Source: Candidatus Cloacimonadota bacterium | Lineage (GTDB): Bacteria > Cloacimonadota > Cloacimonadia > Cloacimonadales > Cloacimonadaceae | Assembly: GCA_023228125.1 (NCBI GenBank) | Contig: JALOBT010000003.1 | Location: forward strand, 1-64,000 | Length of the DNA stretch: 64,000 nucleotides | Direction: 5' to 3' | In this document: one piece after another, positions 16,289 through 26,200 of the stretch | How the letters are laid out: each line of letters opens with the position of its first letter | Numbering within the stretch: the first letter of the stretch is position 1 | Notes under the pieces: model-generated | Database searches by the model: none | The model's input: the letters and a program-made list of their open reading frames with translations, nothing else | What the model was told of the DNA's origin: nothing | Made by a program: the position numbers and the translations under genes

Positions 16289-17080
16289 ATGAAGCTCTTT
16301 GAGACTCACGCCCATCTGGACCTTCCGGATTACGATTCCGACCGGGAGAGCCTGATTAATAAATGCTTTAAAAGTGGAATAGAGTACATCATAAATATTG
16401 CATTCAACAAGGAAACTGCCTTGTCCTCATTGGATTTGGCCCGCAAGCATCCACACATATTTTCCACGGTGGGCTTTCATCCCCATGAGGCTATTGATTT
16501 TGACGCAGAGTTGATCAAAAAACTGGCTCGCGAAAAGAAAGTAGTGGCTATAGGTGAGATCGGTCTGGACTTTTTCCGCAATTTATCGCCGTATCCTGTC
16601 CAGCGCGAAGTCTTTGCGAATCAGGCACATCTCGCGGTGGAATACGATCTGCCCATCGTGGTGCATGATCGCCAAGCGCATCAGGAATGCTATAATATCC
16701 TTAAGCAAGAGAATGTCAAGGAAGCGGTATTCCACTGTTTTTCCGGAGATATAGTCTTTGCGCAGCAGGTCCTGGATGCCGGGTGGATGATGTCCTTCAC
16801 CGGTAGCATCACATATCAGAATTCACATCTGGACGATGTGGTGCGCCTGGTTCCTATGGATAGATTCATGATCGAGACGGATTGCCCATATTTACCTCCG
16901 CATCCGTATCGGGGGCAGCGCAATTCTCCCCTGCATCTGCATTTGATCGCGGAAAAGATTGCTGAAATCAAAGGAATCACACCCAAAGAAGTGGCGGAGA
17001 TCTCTTATGATAACGCCTACCGCTTTTTCCGCATTCCAGCGGATCCCGTCAAAACTCTAAAATCTGGTAGAAAGAAATGA
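16289..17080 (+). CDS. tatD: TatD-family metal-dependent DNase
   Basis: 263 residues. TatD enzymes are TIM-barrel hydrolases acting as 3'-5' exonucleases on DNA. Metal-ligand motifs are all present: THAHLD at the N-terminus, GEIGLDFF near 86, VHDRQAH, VFHCFSG near 145, and METDCPYLPPHPYRGQRN near 190. The start was chosen from the promoter position and family length (about 260). Its TGA overlaps the ATG of the next gene (ATGA), so the following beta-barrel gene is translationally coupled. Confidence 0.9.
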   Translation: MKLFETHAHLDLPDYDSDRESLINKCFKSGIEYIINIAFNKETALSSLDLARKHPHIFSTVGFHPHEAIDFDAELIKKLAREKKVVAIGEIGLDFFRNLSPYPVQREVFANQAHLAVEYDLPIVVHDRQAHQECYNILKQENVKEAVFHCFSGDIVFAQQVLDAGWMMSFTGSITYQNSHLDDVVRLVPMDRFMIETDCPYLPPHPYRGQRNSPLHLHLIAEKIAEIKGITPKEVAEISYDNAYRFFRIPADPVKTLKSGRKK

Positions 17081-18282
17081 AAAAAGTTATAATATTCAGT
17101 CTCTTAATGATTACTGCTCTGCTTTGGGGCGGGAATTCGGTCTTTTCTTATGATGGATATCCCATCCGCTATTATGGCCAAGACATCTATAGCCTGGGCA
17201 TGGGAGACACAGGAGCAAGCGATCTGTTCCGTTTCAACAGTGGATACGGCAATCCGGCTCAATTTAACAGGAGCAACAAAACCATCTTTGGCACTGGGAT
17301 AATCTTCGGTTTTACAGCTTACGAATCTGAATACGGCGGCGAGACACGCAGCTTTCGGGATGATGCCCTGGATTTTCCTTACTTCAGTGTATCCACTCCC
17401 TTCAAGAAACATCGCTTTGGCTTTCAATTCAGTCCTTATGCCACTGGCGTAGTGAAGAATCAATATGTGCGGCCTGATAGCACCATGGAGCGTCAAGAAG
17501 TGGAGAAATATATTTATCATGCCGATCTGATCTACAGCTATAATTATCATGGATTGAACTTAGGTATCAGCGGCAATTTCTTTTTTGGGCATGATTATCA
17601 TACCTTCGAGCAAAGCTCTGCAGATTACAGTGTGCCTACCAAAGAGTCTTTGAAGAGCAGTTTTAAAAACCCCACCATCACGATCGGTGCGATCCAAACT
17701 TATCATGATCACGCTTTTGGAGTGCATGCCACTATGCCTGTTACTCTGGAAGGAGAAAGCAAACGTAATAGTTTCCATAGCTCAGAAGAGCCCGTAGATT
17801 TTGAATATAAGCTGCCTTTGATGGTGGCTGCAAGCTATACTGGTCTGATGATCAAAGAGCTGAAAGTGGCTTCTGATCTTTCTTATGAGACATATTCTGA
17901 GATTTCTGATGACTATAGAGATGCTTTGAAATTGGGAGTTGGACTGGCTTACGAACCGAGCTCTATCCGAAAAAAGCATTGGTGGCAAAAAGTTCCGCTG
18001 CGAGCTGGATATTCCTATAGGCAATTAGCTTTCAAAAGCTCTGCTGAAGACCTGGATGAAAGCACTATCAGTGCCGGGCTCAGCATTCCGCTCAAGAACG
18101 AGATAAACCGCTTGGATCTGGCTTTTCAATATCAGATCAGGGGAGCGCTAAAGACCAATCATCTGCGTGACAAAAGCTACATGATGATGTTTGGCTTTAC
18201 CGGTTTTGACATCATCAGTAGCGCACCAGACCGCACTGCCCCCCGTGATATTCCCAAGGCGGAGGATCTTGAGCAATGGTAG
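17077..18282 (+). CDS. Outer-membrane beta-barrel protein (PorV/FadL-like)
   Basis: 401 residues with a signal peptide (about 1-24, MKKVIIFSLLMITALLWGG). The mature part begins with YYGQDIYSLGMGDTGASDLFRFNSGYGNPAQF, a pattern typical of FadL/PorV-like barrels in which a G-M-G-x-x-G segment is followed by N-P-A. Alternating aromatic beta strands fill the rest (for example HRFGFQFSPYATG, LNLGISGNFFFG, AFQYQIRGAL). The C-terminus is a proline-rich acidic tail rather than a terminal barrel strand. It overlaps tatD by 4 and the next gene by 7 bases. PorV-like proteins work with type IX secretion, which would fit the sorted proteins here, but this is inference. Confidence 0.65.
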   Translation: MKKVIIFSLLMITALLWGGNSVFSYDGYPIRYYGQDIYSLGMGDTGASDLFRFNSGYGNPAQFNRSNKTIFGTGIIFGFTAYESEYGGETRSFRDDALDFPYFSVSTPFKKHRFGFQFSPYATGVVKNQYVRPDSTMERQEVEKYIYHADLIYSYNYHGLNLGISGNFFFGHDYHTFEQSSADYSVPTKESLKSSFKNPTITIGAIQTYHDHAFGVHATMPVTLEGESKRNSFHSSEEPVDFEYKLPLMVAASYTGLMIKELKVASDLSYETYSEISDDYRDALKLGVGLAYEPSSIRKKHWWQKVPLRAGYSYRQLAFKSSAEDLDESTISAGLSIPLKNEINRLDLAFQYQIRGALKTNHLRDKSYMMMFGFTGFDIISSAPDRTAPRDIPKAEDLEQW

Positions 18283-19802
18283 GAGACCAAAACCTTTACA
18301 ACAGAATATTAGAAGCCAGAAACATCACAGCGGATGATCTGGAAACCAGCCTGGAAGACCTGCCCGATGAAAAGCTCCTGGCGAATATTGAGGCCGCCGC
18401 AGAGCGCATCCATGAGGCTATTTACCGTAACGAACCTGTCATCATCTTTGGGCACGACGATCCCGATGGGATTACCAGCAGCTACATCCTGTATAATTTT
18501 TTAAATAAGATCGGTTTTCAAAGACACAGCTACTATATCCCAAACCGGAATCTGGAGTCCCACGGCATTCAGCAGGGTTTTATAGATCATGTAAGGCAGG
18601 GTGGCTACAAATTGGTTATCACGGTGGACAATGGTATAGCTGCCGATGAAGGTGTGCGCAAACTCAATGAACTGGGCTGTGATGTAATAATTACCGATCA
18701 TCATCTGATCCAGCCAGATATATTGCCCGAAGCTTTTGCCATCATCAATCCTCAATTGGATTATTGTGAGTATCCTTTCAAACAGCTCGCCGGAGTGGGC
18801 GTTGCCTTGATGCTGATCCGCTATTTGGCCAAACAGTGGAAGCACAGCATAGACCCGGCCAGCTATTTCTGGGCTGCCGTGGGCTCGATCGCCGACAAAG
18901 TTCCCATGATCGGCCTGAACCGGATTATAGTGAGATATGTCCTGGAGAATTTCGATGCCGTGCAGGATCCTACCATTTTATTTCTGCTGAGAAATTACCG
19001 CCGCGTAAGCAGTCCCACGGATGTGTTCAATTTTATCACCTACACTGCACGTCTCATAGCCAATGGCCGGGAAGCAGGTGGCCAACACACAGCCTTGAGA
19101 TTCATCATCCAGATCTCTGATGCCAAAGCGAAATTGTTTGAAACCCTGGAAGAGCAAAAGAATCTTTGGGAGAGAGAGCTAAACCGTGTATTTGGCTTCC
19201 TGGATACCCTGGCGCAAGATTTTGTGGGGAATTTCTTTGTTTATTATGATGAAGATGGGGTGATCCCCTACGCGCTTTTGGGCACGGCTGCCAGTTATAT
19301 CGTGAATCACTTGCAAATTCCCACCATCATGCTCAAGCACCACAATGGGCTCACAGTCTGTGAAGGGCGCTGCAGTGATGGCTTCAATATGGTGGAGGCT
19401 TTCAGTTCTTGCAAGGCGCATTTATCACAATTTGGCGGTCATCCCAAGGCCGCTGGATTTACCATGGAACCTGCTGCTTACGATCTTTTTGTGGAGTGTT
19501 TTCACCAGTATATCAGCGATAACTATACCCAGCCTGATGAGAACGCCATAATGCCCTTTGATACTGAGTGCACATTGGACGAAATGGATGAGGGCACCTG
19601 GCAGGATTTGGAATTGCTCTTACCCTGGGGGCAGAAGAATCCTGAACCTGTCTTAAAGCTCAAAGAGCTGAAAGCTGCGGATATCGGTGGAAACTGGAAT
19701 CTGGATAACAGCAGTCTGCGTCTTTCGCGAAATCTGAAGCAAGATTGCATCCTCATGTGGAGATCCACTAATCAACTCAGGATTCTGAAAATACTGGACT
19801 GA
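18276..19802 (+). CDS. DHH-family phosphoesterase, RecJ-like
   Basis: 508 residues. Motifs of the DHH superfamily: FGHDDPDGITSS (I), VITVDNGI (II), VIITDHH (III) and FAIINPQLDYCEYPFKQLAGVGVAL (IV), all with metal-binding Asp and His intact. The C-terminal DHHA1 region has EGRCSDGFNMVEAFSSCKAHLSQFGGHPKAAGFTM, containing the substrate-binding GGHPxAAG. This order is that of RecJ 5'-3' single-strand exonucleases. The protein is somewhat shorter than typical RecJ (about 560-580), so it may be a RecJ-like enzyme rather than the main recombination nuclease. Confidence 0.8.
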   Translation: MVGDQNLYNRILEARNITADDLETSLEDLPDEKLLANIEAAAERIHEAIYRNEPVIIFGHDDPDGITSSYILYNFLNKIGFQRHSYYIPNRNLESHGIQQGFIDHVRQGGYKLVITVDNGIAADEGVRKLNELGCDVIITDHHLIQPDILPEAFAIINPQLDYCEYPFKQLAGVGVALMLIRYLAKQWKHSIDPASYFWAAVGSIADKVPMIGLNRIIVRYVLENFDAVQDPTILFLLRNYRRVSSPTDVFNFITYTARLIANGREAGGQHTALRFIIQISDAKAKLFETLEEQKNLWERELNRVFGFLDTLAQDFVGNFFVYYDEDGVIPYALLGTAASYIVNHLQIPTIMLKHHNGLTVCEGRCSDGFNMVEAFSSCKAHLSQFGGHPKAAGFTMEPAAYDLFVECFHQYISDNYTQPDENAIMPFDTECTLDEMDEGTWQDLELLLPWGQKNPEPVLKLKELKAADIGGNWNLDNSSLRLSRNLKQDCILMWRSTNQLRILKILD

Positions 19803-19812
19803 GATATAGCGT

Positions 19813-20400
19813 ATGGGAAGGCTCAGCGAGGCTCTAAGGAAGTCAATACATCTTAGCTCATTGGTTATTCCATTTGGCTATCACTATGTCTTGAAAGACA
19901 ATCGCCATCTGGCTTTTGTCTTGCTGTTTTGCGCCCTGGCTATCTCTTTGGTAATAGAATTTAACCGCTTTTGGCAAAAAAGCTTTCGCAAGACCTTTCA
20001 TCGCATCTTTGGCTCGATCCTCCGAAGGCACGAACTAAAAGATCTCACCGGAGCCACCTATCTGCTGTTTGCCAGCTTACTCTGCGTGGCTTTTTTTGAC
20101 CCCAGGATTGCGGGTGCTTCCATTGCTTTCCTCAGCATTGGAGATACCTTTGCCGCTCTGATTGGCATGAATTTTGGTAAACGTAAGTTTTTGCGCAACA
20201 ATAAGACTTTGGAAGGAAGCCTGGCCTGCTTTATCTCTTGCCTGATCTTTGGATTGTGGTGGTTGGGCAATCCCTGGCTGGCCCTATTGGGTGCCTTGAC
20301 CGCTACAGCCGCGGAACTGGGGAATATAGCTCTGGACGACAATATCAAGATTCCCCTTGCTTCGGGAATAGTGATGTCCTTAGTAAGCGTATTTATTTAA
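19813..20400 (+). CDS. Polyprenol/dolichol kinase-like membrane protein (CTP-dependent type)
   Basis: 195 residues with about six hydrophobic segments. The SLSIGDTFAALIGMNFGKRKFL-like region (here FLSIGDTFAALIG...FGKRKF) and NKTLEGSLACF correspond to the conserved GD-x-x-A-x-x-x-G-x-x-x-G and KTxEG motifs of the CTP-transferring dolichol kinase / SEC59 / phosphatidate cytidylyltransferase group. It probably phosphorylates a polyprenol or diacylglycerol at the inner membrane. The next gene is a glycosyltransferase of the polyprenyl-phosphate-using class, which fits a lipid-linked sugar role. Substrate is not provable from sequence. Confidence 0.7.
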   Translation: MGRLSEALRKSIHLSSLVIPFGYHYVLKDNRHLAFVLLFCALAISLVIEFNRFWQKSFRKTFHRIFGSILRRHELKDLTGATYLLFASLLCVAFFDPRIAGASIAFLSIGDTFAALIGMNFGKRKFLRNNKTLEGSLACFISCLIFGLWWLGNPWLALLGALTATAAELGNIALDDNIKIPLASGIVMSLVSVFI

Positions 20401-20419
20401 GAAGGAGGAGGAAACCGCT

Positions 20420-21370
20420 ATGTTGCTATCTTTTGTCATACCTGTCCTGGATGAAGCAGAATCTCTAAAGCAGCTTTATCAAGAGATCGTGCAGAATACA
20501 GGGATCCACAGCCATGAAATCATCTTCATCGATGATGGCTCCACAGATGGCAGTTATCTTGTTATGCAAGAGCTGGCTGCTACCGATCCTCAGGTAAAGG
20601 TGATCAAGTTCCGGCGCAATTTTGGCAAAGCGGCTGCTCTGCAAATGGGCTTTGATCTGGCGCAGGGAGAAGTGGTCTTTACTATGGATGCGGATTTGCA
20701 GGACAATCCTGTGGAAATTCCGGCATTTTTGGCCAAACTGGAGGAAGGCTATGATTTGGTCTCTGGATGGAAGAAAAAGCGGCGCGATCCCTGGCATAAA
20801 AGGATACCTTCCAGGCTGTTTAATAGCGTAACTGCGCACACCTTCCGCCTCAAACTCAAGGATTACAATTGTGGCTTTAAGGCTTACCGGAAAGAGCTGG
20901 TGAAAGAGCTGAGTCTCTATGGTGAGATGCACCGCTACATTCCGGCTTTGGCCCATGCTCTGGGTTTTAAGGTGGGGGAGATCGCGGTGCAGCACAGAGC
21001 CCGGCTCTTTGGCAAGAGCAAATACGGGATCGAACGCTATCTCAGAGGGTTCTTTGATCTGCTCACCGTAAAGATGGTGACCCAATATGCCAAGAGTCCA
21101 CTGTATCTCTTTGGTCGCATCGGTCTTGTTTCCACCGTCTTAGGAAGCATCATCACGCTGTATCTGGCTATACTCAAGATATTTTATGGTGTGCCTTTGT
21201 CAAATCGTCCCTTGCTCTTTTTGGGAATGCTCCTGATCTTGGGAGGCTTGCAATTCGTCTCGCTGGGGCTAATCTCAGAGCTGATTATAAACCGGATCAA
21301 GCCTGCGGATAAATTGCCGATTTCCATCGAAACAACCCTCAATATCCAGCCCCAGGATACAGATGGATAA
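20420..21370 (+). CDS. Family 2 glycosyltransferase, DPM1/GtrB-like
   Basis: 316 residues with a strong AAGGAGGAGG ribosome-binding site. The catalytic GT-A domain has FVIPVLDEAESL, IIFIDDGSTDGS, and the metal-binding DADLQD. The substrate region RNFGKAAALQMGFDLAQGE and the acceptor motif GKSKYG are typical of enzymes making polyprenyl-phosphate sugars. Two C-terminal membrane helices (about 228-252 and 262-287) match the GtrB/YfdH layout. It likely transfers a sugar from a nucleotide donor to undecaprenyl phosphate at the cytoplasmic face. Confidence 0.85.
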   Translation: MLLSFVIPVLDEAESLKQLYQEIVQNTGIHSHEIIFIDDGSTDGSYLVMQELAATDPQVKVIKFRRNFGKAAALQMGFDLAQGEVVFTMDADLQDNPVEIPAFLAKLEEGYDLVSGWKKKRRDPWHKRIPSRLFNSVTAHTFRLKLKDYNCGFKAYRKELVKELSLYGEMHRYIPALAHALGFKVGEIAVQHRARLFGKSKYGIERYLRGFFDLLTVKMVTQYAKSPLYLFGRIGLVSTVLGSIITLYLAILKIFYGVPLSNRPLLFLGMLLILGGLQFVSLGLISELIINRIKPADKLPISIETTLNIQPQDTDG

Positions 21371-22577
21371 GCTTGAGCTTTTCTTTATCAAGAGATATCT
21401 CAAAACACCAAAGCGGAATCTATTTCGCTTTAGTTTTGTATTTATGGTGCTGGGGATCGTGCTCTCGGTGGGAATTCTTTCGGCTGGACTCAATCTCTTT
21501 CAGGGCTATGAATCAAATCTCAAAAGCTTGCTGCTGGATAGTTTTGCCCACATCGGTATCCAATCCTCATACGGGGATTTGATCTCAGAACAGGATTCAG
21601 CTACCATCATAAATCAGCTATCCAGGAAAGCAGAGATCATTTCAGCTATTCCCAGCCTGGAATATCCTCTGCTGGCGCAAAAGGGAGATAAGATCCGGGC
21701 TATCAACCTGCGGGCCTATGACTTTAGCCTGGAATTCCCCTATCAGAAATACATCAATGAGGGGGCTATCAAATTGCAAAGTGGTGAAGTGATCGTAGGT
21801 CACTATCTGGCTGAAGAGCTGGGGCTGGGACTCGGAGATGATATTGAGCTGAATTATCCTCGCTTTGACCGCATCACTCCCCTGGGCCTTCAAACTGCTC
21901 AAAATAGATATAAGATTGCCGCTCTTTACCGCTCCGGATACTATGAAAGCGACCGCAGCCTGGTAATCTCTACTTTAGACGATGCCAGAGCCTTAATGCT
22001 ATTACCACAAGGATATAGTAAGATAGAGCTGAGGCTCAAAGATGCTGATAAAGCAGGGTTTTTTGCCCGTGAATACAGTGAGGACCTGGGGCAGAACTTC
22101 ATCGCTCTTCCCTGGAATCTTTATGCCGAGAGCTTGCTGCGCCTGGTAGCCATGGAGAAGTGGCTGATCTTCATCGTTTTTAGCTTTCTGGTGCTGATCG
22201 CCGGCATCAACGTGATCTCTGCCGTGAGCACTATCATTATAGACAAAAGATCCGAGATCGCAGTGCTAAAGACTTTGGGGGCCAGCCCCCGCACGATCAA
22301 GCGACTTTTTGCACTGAGGGTGGGCGTTGTTGCTATTTTATCGGTTCTGATCGGTCAGGTCTTTGGGGTACTGCTTTCCTGGTTTGTAGAAAAACAGAGC
22401 TTTTATCGTCTTAAGGGAGACGTGTATTTCATCGATACTTTGGGAGCAAAGATCACCTTTCCCAATCTCTTGATAGTATTTCTGGTAGCCAGCTTCTTGA
22501 TCTTTCTGTGTGTGCTGTTTCCCTTAAGGCAGATCCAGAAAATGCAGATCATAGAAGTGATCAGGCACAAGCATTAA
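21363..22577 (+). CDS. lolC: Lipoprotein-releasing ABC transporter permease (LolC/LolE family)
   Basis: 404 residues. One N-terminal membrane helix (about 20-45), a large periplasmic domain, then three helices near the C-terminus give the MacB/LolC topology. KSEIAVLKTLGAS-like sequence (DKRSEIAVLKTLGASPRTIKRLF) is the conserved coupling segment contacting the ATPase. Overlaps the GT2 gene by 8 bases and is followed 12 bases later by lolD. Only one permease gene is present, suggesting a homodimeric LolCE-type transporter that extracts lipoproteins from the inner membrane. Confidence 0.87.
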   Translation: MDKLELFFIKRYLKTPKRNLFRFSFVFMVLGIVLSVGILSAGLNLFQGYESNLKSLLLDSFAHIGIQSSYGDLISEQDSATIINQLSRKAEIISAIPSLEYPLLAQKGDKIRAINLRAYDFSLEFPYQKYINEGAIKLQSGEVIVGHYLAEELGLGLGDDIELNYPRFDRITPLGLQTAQNRYKIAALYRSGYYESDRSLVISTLDDARALMLLPQGYSKIELRLKDADKAGFFAREYSEDLGQNFIALPWNLYAESLLRLVAMEKWLIFIVFSFLVLIAGINVISAVSTIIIDKRSEIAVLKTLGASPRTIKRLFALRVGVVAILSVLIGQVFGVLLSWFVEKQSFYRLKGDVYFIDTLGAKITFPNLLIVFLVASFLIFLCVLFPLRQIQKMQIIEVIRHKH

Positions 22578-22589
22578 AGGACATATATT

Positions 22590-23261
22590 ATGATTTTGAG
22601 CGCAAAGCATTTGAAGAAGACCTATATTGATAGTGATCAGAAGATCGAAGTTCTCACCGACGCCTGCCTGGATGTGGCCTCTGGAGATATGATCTGCATC
22701 ACTGGAAAATCCGGCAGCGGTAAAAGCACGATGCTGCATATTATGGGCCTGCTGGATGCTCCTGACTCCGGTGAATTGATCATCGGCGGTAACAAAATCC
22801 AGGCGCAAAGCCCAAAAGCACCCATGATTCGCAATCGGGATTTGGGCTTTGTCTTCCAATTCCACTATCTTGTAGAAGATTTGACCGCCACGGAAAACGT
22901 GGCTTTACCTCTCATGATCGCAGGTCAGAGCGAAACTAAGGCCAGGGCCAGAGCCCAGGAATTACTTTGCATATTAGGCTTGTCTGAACGCCTGAGACGC
23001 TATCCCAATCAACTATCTGGCGGAGAGCAGCAACGCGTGAGCCTGGCCCGGGCTCTGGCTAATAGCCCCAAGCTGGTCTTGGCAGACGAACCTACCGGCA
23101 ATCTTGATCCTACTCACAGCAAAGAGGTGTGGGATTTGATCTTGAGCCTGAATAAGGGTGAATTTAAACAGACTTTTGTGATAGTTACTCACGATGTCGA
23201 AGCAGCCCAAGCTGCAGACCAGATTTTTGAGCTTGTCAATGGGATCTTGATTCCTGCCTAA
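22590..23261 (+). CDS. lolD: Lipoprotein-releasing ABC transporter ATP-binding protein LolD
   Basis: 223 residues, standard length. Walker A GKSGSGKST, Q-loop FVFQFHYLVEDLTATENV, signature LSGGEQQRVSLARAL, Walker B LVLADEPTGNLD and the H-loop VIVTHD are all present. The LTATENVALPL segment is typical of the LolD/MacB branch. It starts after an AAAGGA ribosome-binding site, directly after its permease partner. Confidence 0.93.
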   Translation: MILSAKHLKKTYIDSDQKIEVLTDACLDVASGDMICITGKSGSGKSTMLHIMGLLDAPDSGELIIGGNKIQAQSPKAPMIRNRDLGFVFQFHYLVEDLTATENVALPLMIAGQSETKARARAQELLCILGLSERLRRYPNQLSGGEQQRVSLARALANSPKLVLADEPTGNLDPTHSKEVWDLILSLNKGEFKQTFVIVTHDVEAAQAADQIFELVNGILIPA

Positions 23262-23272
23262 GGAATAATCCG

Positions 23273-26200
23273 ATGCGTCGCCCCAAAAAGTTCCTTATCC
23301 TGATCTTGGTCTTACTGGTGATCAATGCCTTGTATTTCATCATCTGGTATCCTCTGGGCGCAAGAGACGCGGTCCGCAATTTGCTGACGGATATGGTGGG
23401 GAAGCTGGCAAAATCCGAATTGAGCCTGGGGGATCTGCATATCAGTGATAGACAGATCCTGGCGCAAGATATCAGTTTTGCCACAAAAGACAGCCTGATC
23501 ACCATCAAAGGCAAAAGTCTGCGGGTGCGCTACAATCTATATAAACTACTCTTCTCCGGCTTCAAATTTGACCACGTAGTATCCAGCATCGAGATTCTGG
23601 AGCCAAATATAAAAATCAATTATGTGCAAAAGCCTAAAGAGGATAAACCTCCTAAAAAGCATTTTGTACTGCCCGATCTTACTCCCTTTTTTGATCATCT
23701 GACTCTGGAAGGAGGAGCCCTCAGTGCCAATGTCTCTATACGCCTAAAGATCAGGCAGGAGGGATACCTGAACATTGAAGAAAATCTAAAGGATATCCAG
23801 ATAGTTATAAGCAATGGCTCTCAGACAGATCTCAAGCTCAATGCTACTACCTCTTTGGGTGGAAAGGTATCTGTAAACGGGATTTTGGATAAGGGACGGA
23901 TTGACCTGGCCGAAGTGGATATTGAAAGCTTCAATCCCCTGTATATTGCCCATCCTGATATAGATAATTTTCGCACCCAGGTAAACCTTCATGCTTCATA
24001 TTCCCAGCCAGCAGATTCATCTGAATTTCGCCTGGCAGCCCAGGCCCAGTTCAGCGGAACTTCGGCCCTGGTGCTGGATCAATATCCCCTGAATATCTCT
24101 CTGATCAGTCTGGATGCTGATAATCAGAATGCCAGGGTAATCATCCAGGAAGCCACGGCTTTAAACAGCATTCTGAAGGCTGAACTTAAGATGCAGGGCT
24201 TCGCCCAATACTTAGATTTTAATGGCTCCAGCGACGCTTACCGGCCTCAAGACTTGCGTTTTGATGGCTCTACTGCTTCATTTATTGTGGATCTTGCCGA
24301 TATTATGCCAGATCTGTCCGGCAGAGTGTATGCGGATCTTGATGCTTCCGGCACTTTCCAGGATCCGCTAATAGATTTGAACGCCGAATCCCAAGCTCTG
24401 GCCTACAGAGAATGGAGCTTTGATGATATAAACCTTTTGGCTCAATACAAGGATGATATCGCTACGCTGTCCACTGCTACACTCAGATGGGAAAATCAGC
24501 AAGTAGAGCTGTTTGGCACTTTCCAGCCCCGAACTATGGAATTCAGCACAGAGCTTAGCACAAATAGCATCGAAGGTGAAGAGGGGCTGCTGACGGCCTC
24601 TGGCAGGATCACTGTGGATGGAGTGTTGCTCACACCTTATCCTGTGCTGGAGGCTAATGTTTATGATCTTGATCTGCTCTTGAGCGGCCTTAGTCTCCAA
24701 AATGTAAATGCTTATGCCAGAATGAGTCCTGTCAATGGTTCTCTGCTCTTTGATACCGTCATAAAAAGTGACAATGGCCTTAGTGTTTCTGCCGTGGGCG
24801 ATATCCTGGATCGAAACATCCTGGTGGATGCGGAATTTGGTGAGCTCGACATTAACGAGCTCTATGCGCAGAAGCACGTAAACATGCTCTTACCGATCGT
24901 CTCAGGCCAGATCAGTGCTATCATGCACAATGATGAGATCTGGCTGAAGAGCAAGCTTAATACGGCTCTCACTGGTGAATACGATTTTAGCGCAGACTTT
25001 GATATTTTGGGTTCATTTGATCTGAAAACAAAGCAAATCACCGCCACTCTCGCCTCGGATAAGGGCCAGCTCGCAGGTCAGGCTCTGGATATAGACCTCA
25101 GCCTGGATTATAGGGATAACCGGCTCAAGGTATGGTATCTAAAGCTGGAGGATTTCTTGAATCTTTCCGGTAGTGTGAATTTGGCAAATTGGCAGGATAT
25201 GGATTTTGATCTGGCTTTGACAAATCTGGATTGGCAGCGTCTTACTGATTACTATCCAGATTTGAAGCTGATGGTTCCCGAATTTTCAGACCTGAACCTA
25301 TTTGCCAAGTTCAACCGTGATCAAGAGCAAAAGCTGAAGGCCTGGATCAATCTTCAAAAGGTAGATTTGATCAGCATTATTCCCCTTGATCTGAATGTGT
25401 ATTTAGACGGAGATCTGGATAATATAGCCATATCTGGGGATGTGAAATCTGGCAGCAATGAGCTTTTGACCCTGGTGGGGGAGAGCAGCCTGAAGCCTGA
25501 GGTCCAGCTTTCGCTACAGGCTAATATGCAGAATCTGAAAATGCAAAACATCATGATGGAACCTATAGGAGAAGGAAGTTTTAGCGGCTGGGCCAAGGTC
25601 ATCATCGATAGCCTGATGGGTAAGAACCCGCAGATAGAATATGCTACAGACCTCGTAGCCAAGAACCTCAAGATAGGTGATTTTAAAATAGATACCGCCA
25701 TTGTAAAAGCCCAGCAGCAAAGCCAGGCTTTGATAATAGACAGTCTATATGTAAAATCCCAAGATATGTTTGAGGCTCATGCAAAAGGTGCTCTGGATTA
25801 CAACGCCACCCAGAATCAATTTTTCGAAGGAAATCAAACTCTGGATATCGAAGTCACCGGTGAGCTTTTTCCCTGGCTCAAAAAGCTCACTAATTATGTT
25901 TTAGAATCCTCTGGCTCCTCCGATCTCAAACTGAGCATAGGCACATCTGATTATCAATTCATGGTTTATTCTGGAGAGATTGATATCCGCAATGGACATG
26001 TGCATCTCAAAGATCAGGTGGAACCCATACGCAATATCGAAATCAAAGGTATCTTTGACGACAATCGCTTCGTCATCCAAAAAGGTCAATTTGATATGGG
26101 TAATGGCAGTTTCTATATGAATAATATCTTTGATGATGATCCCTCGGAACATTTTGTGCTGGCTTTCATAGATCTCGGCTATCTGAGGTTGATGATCGAA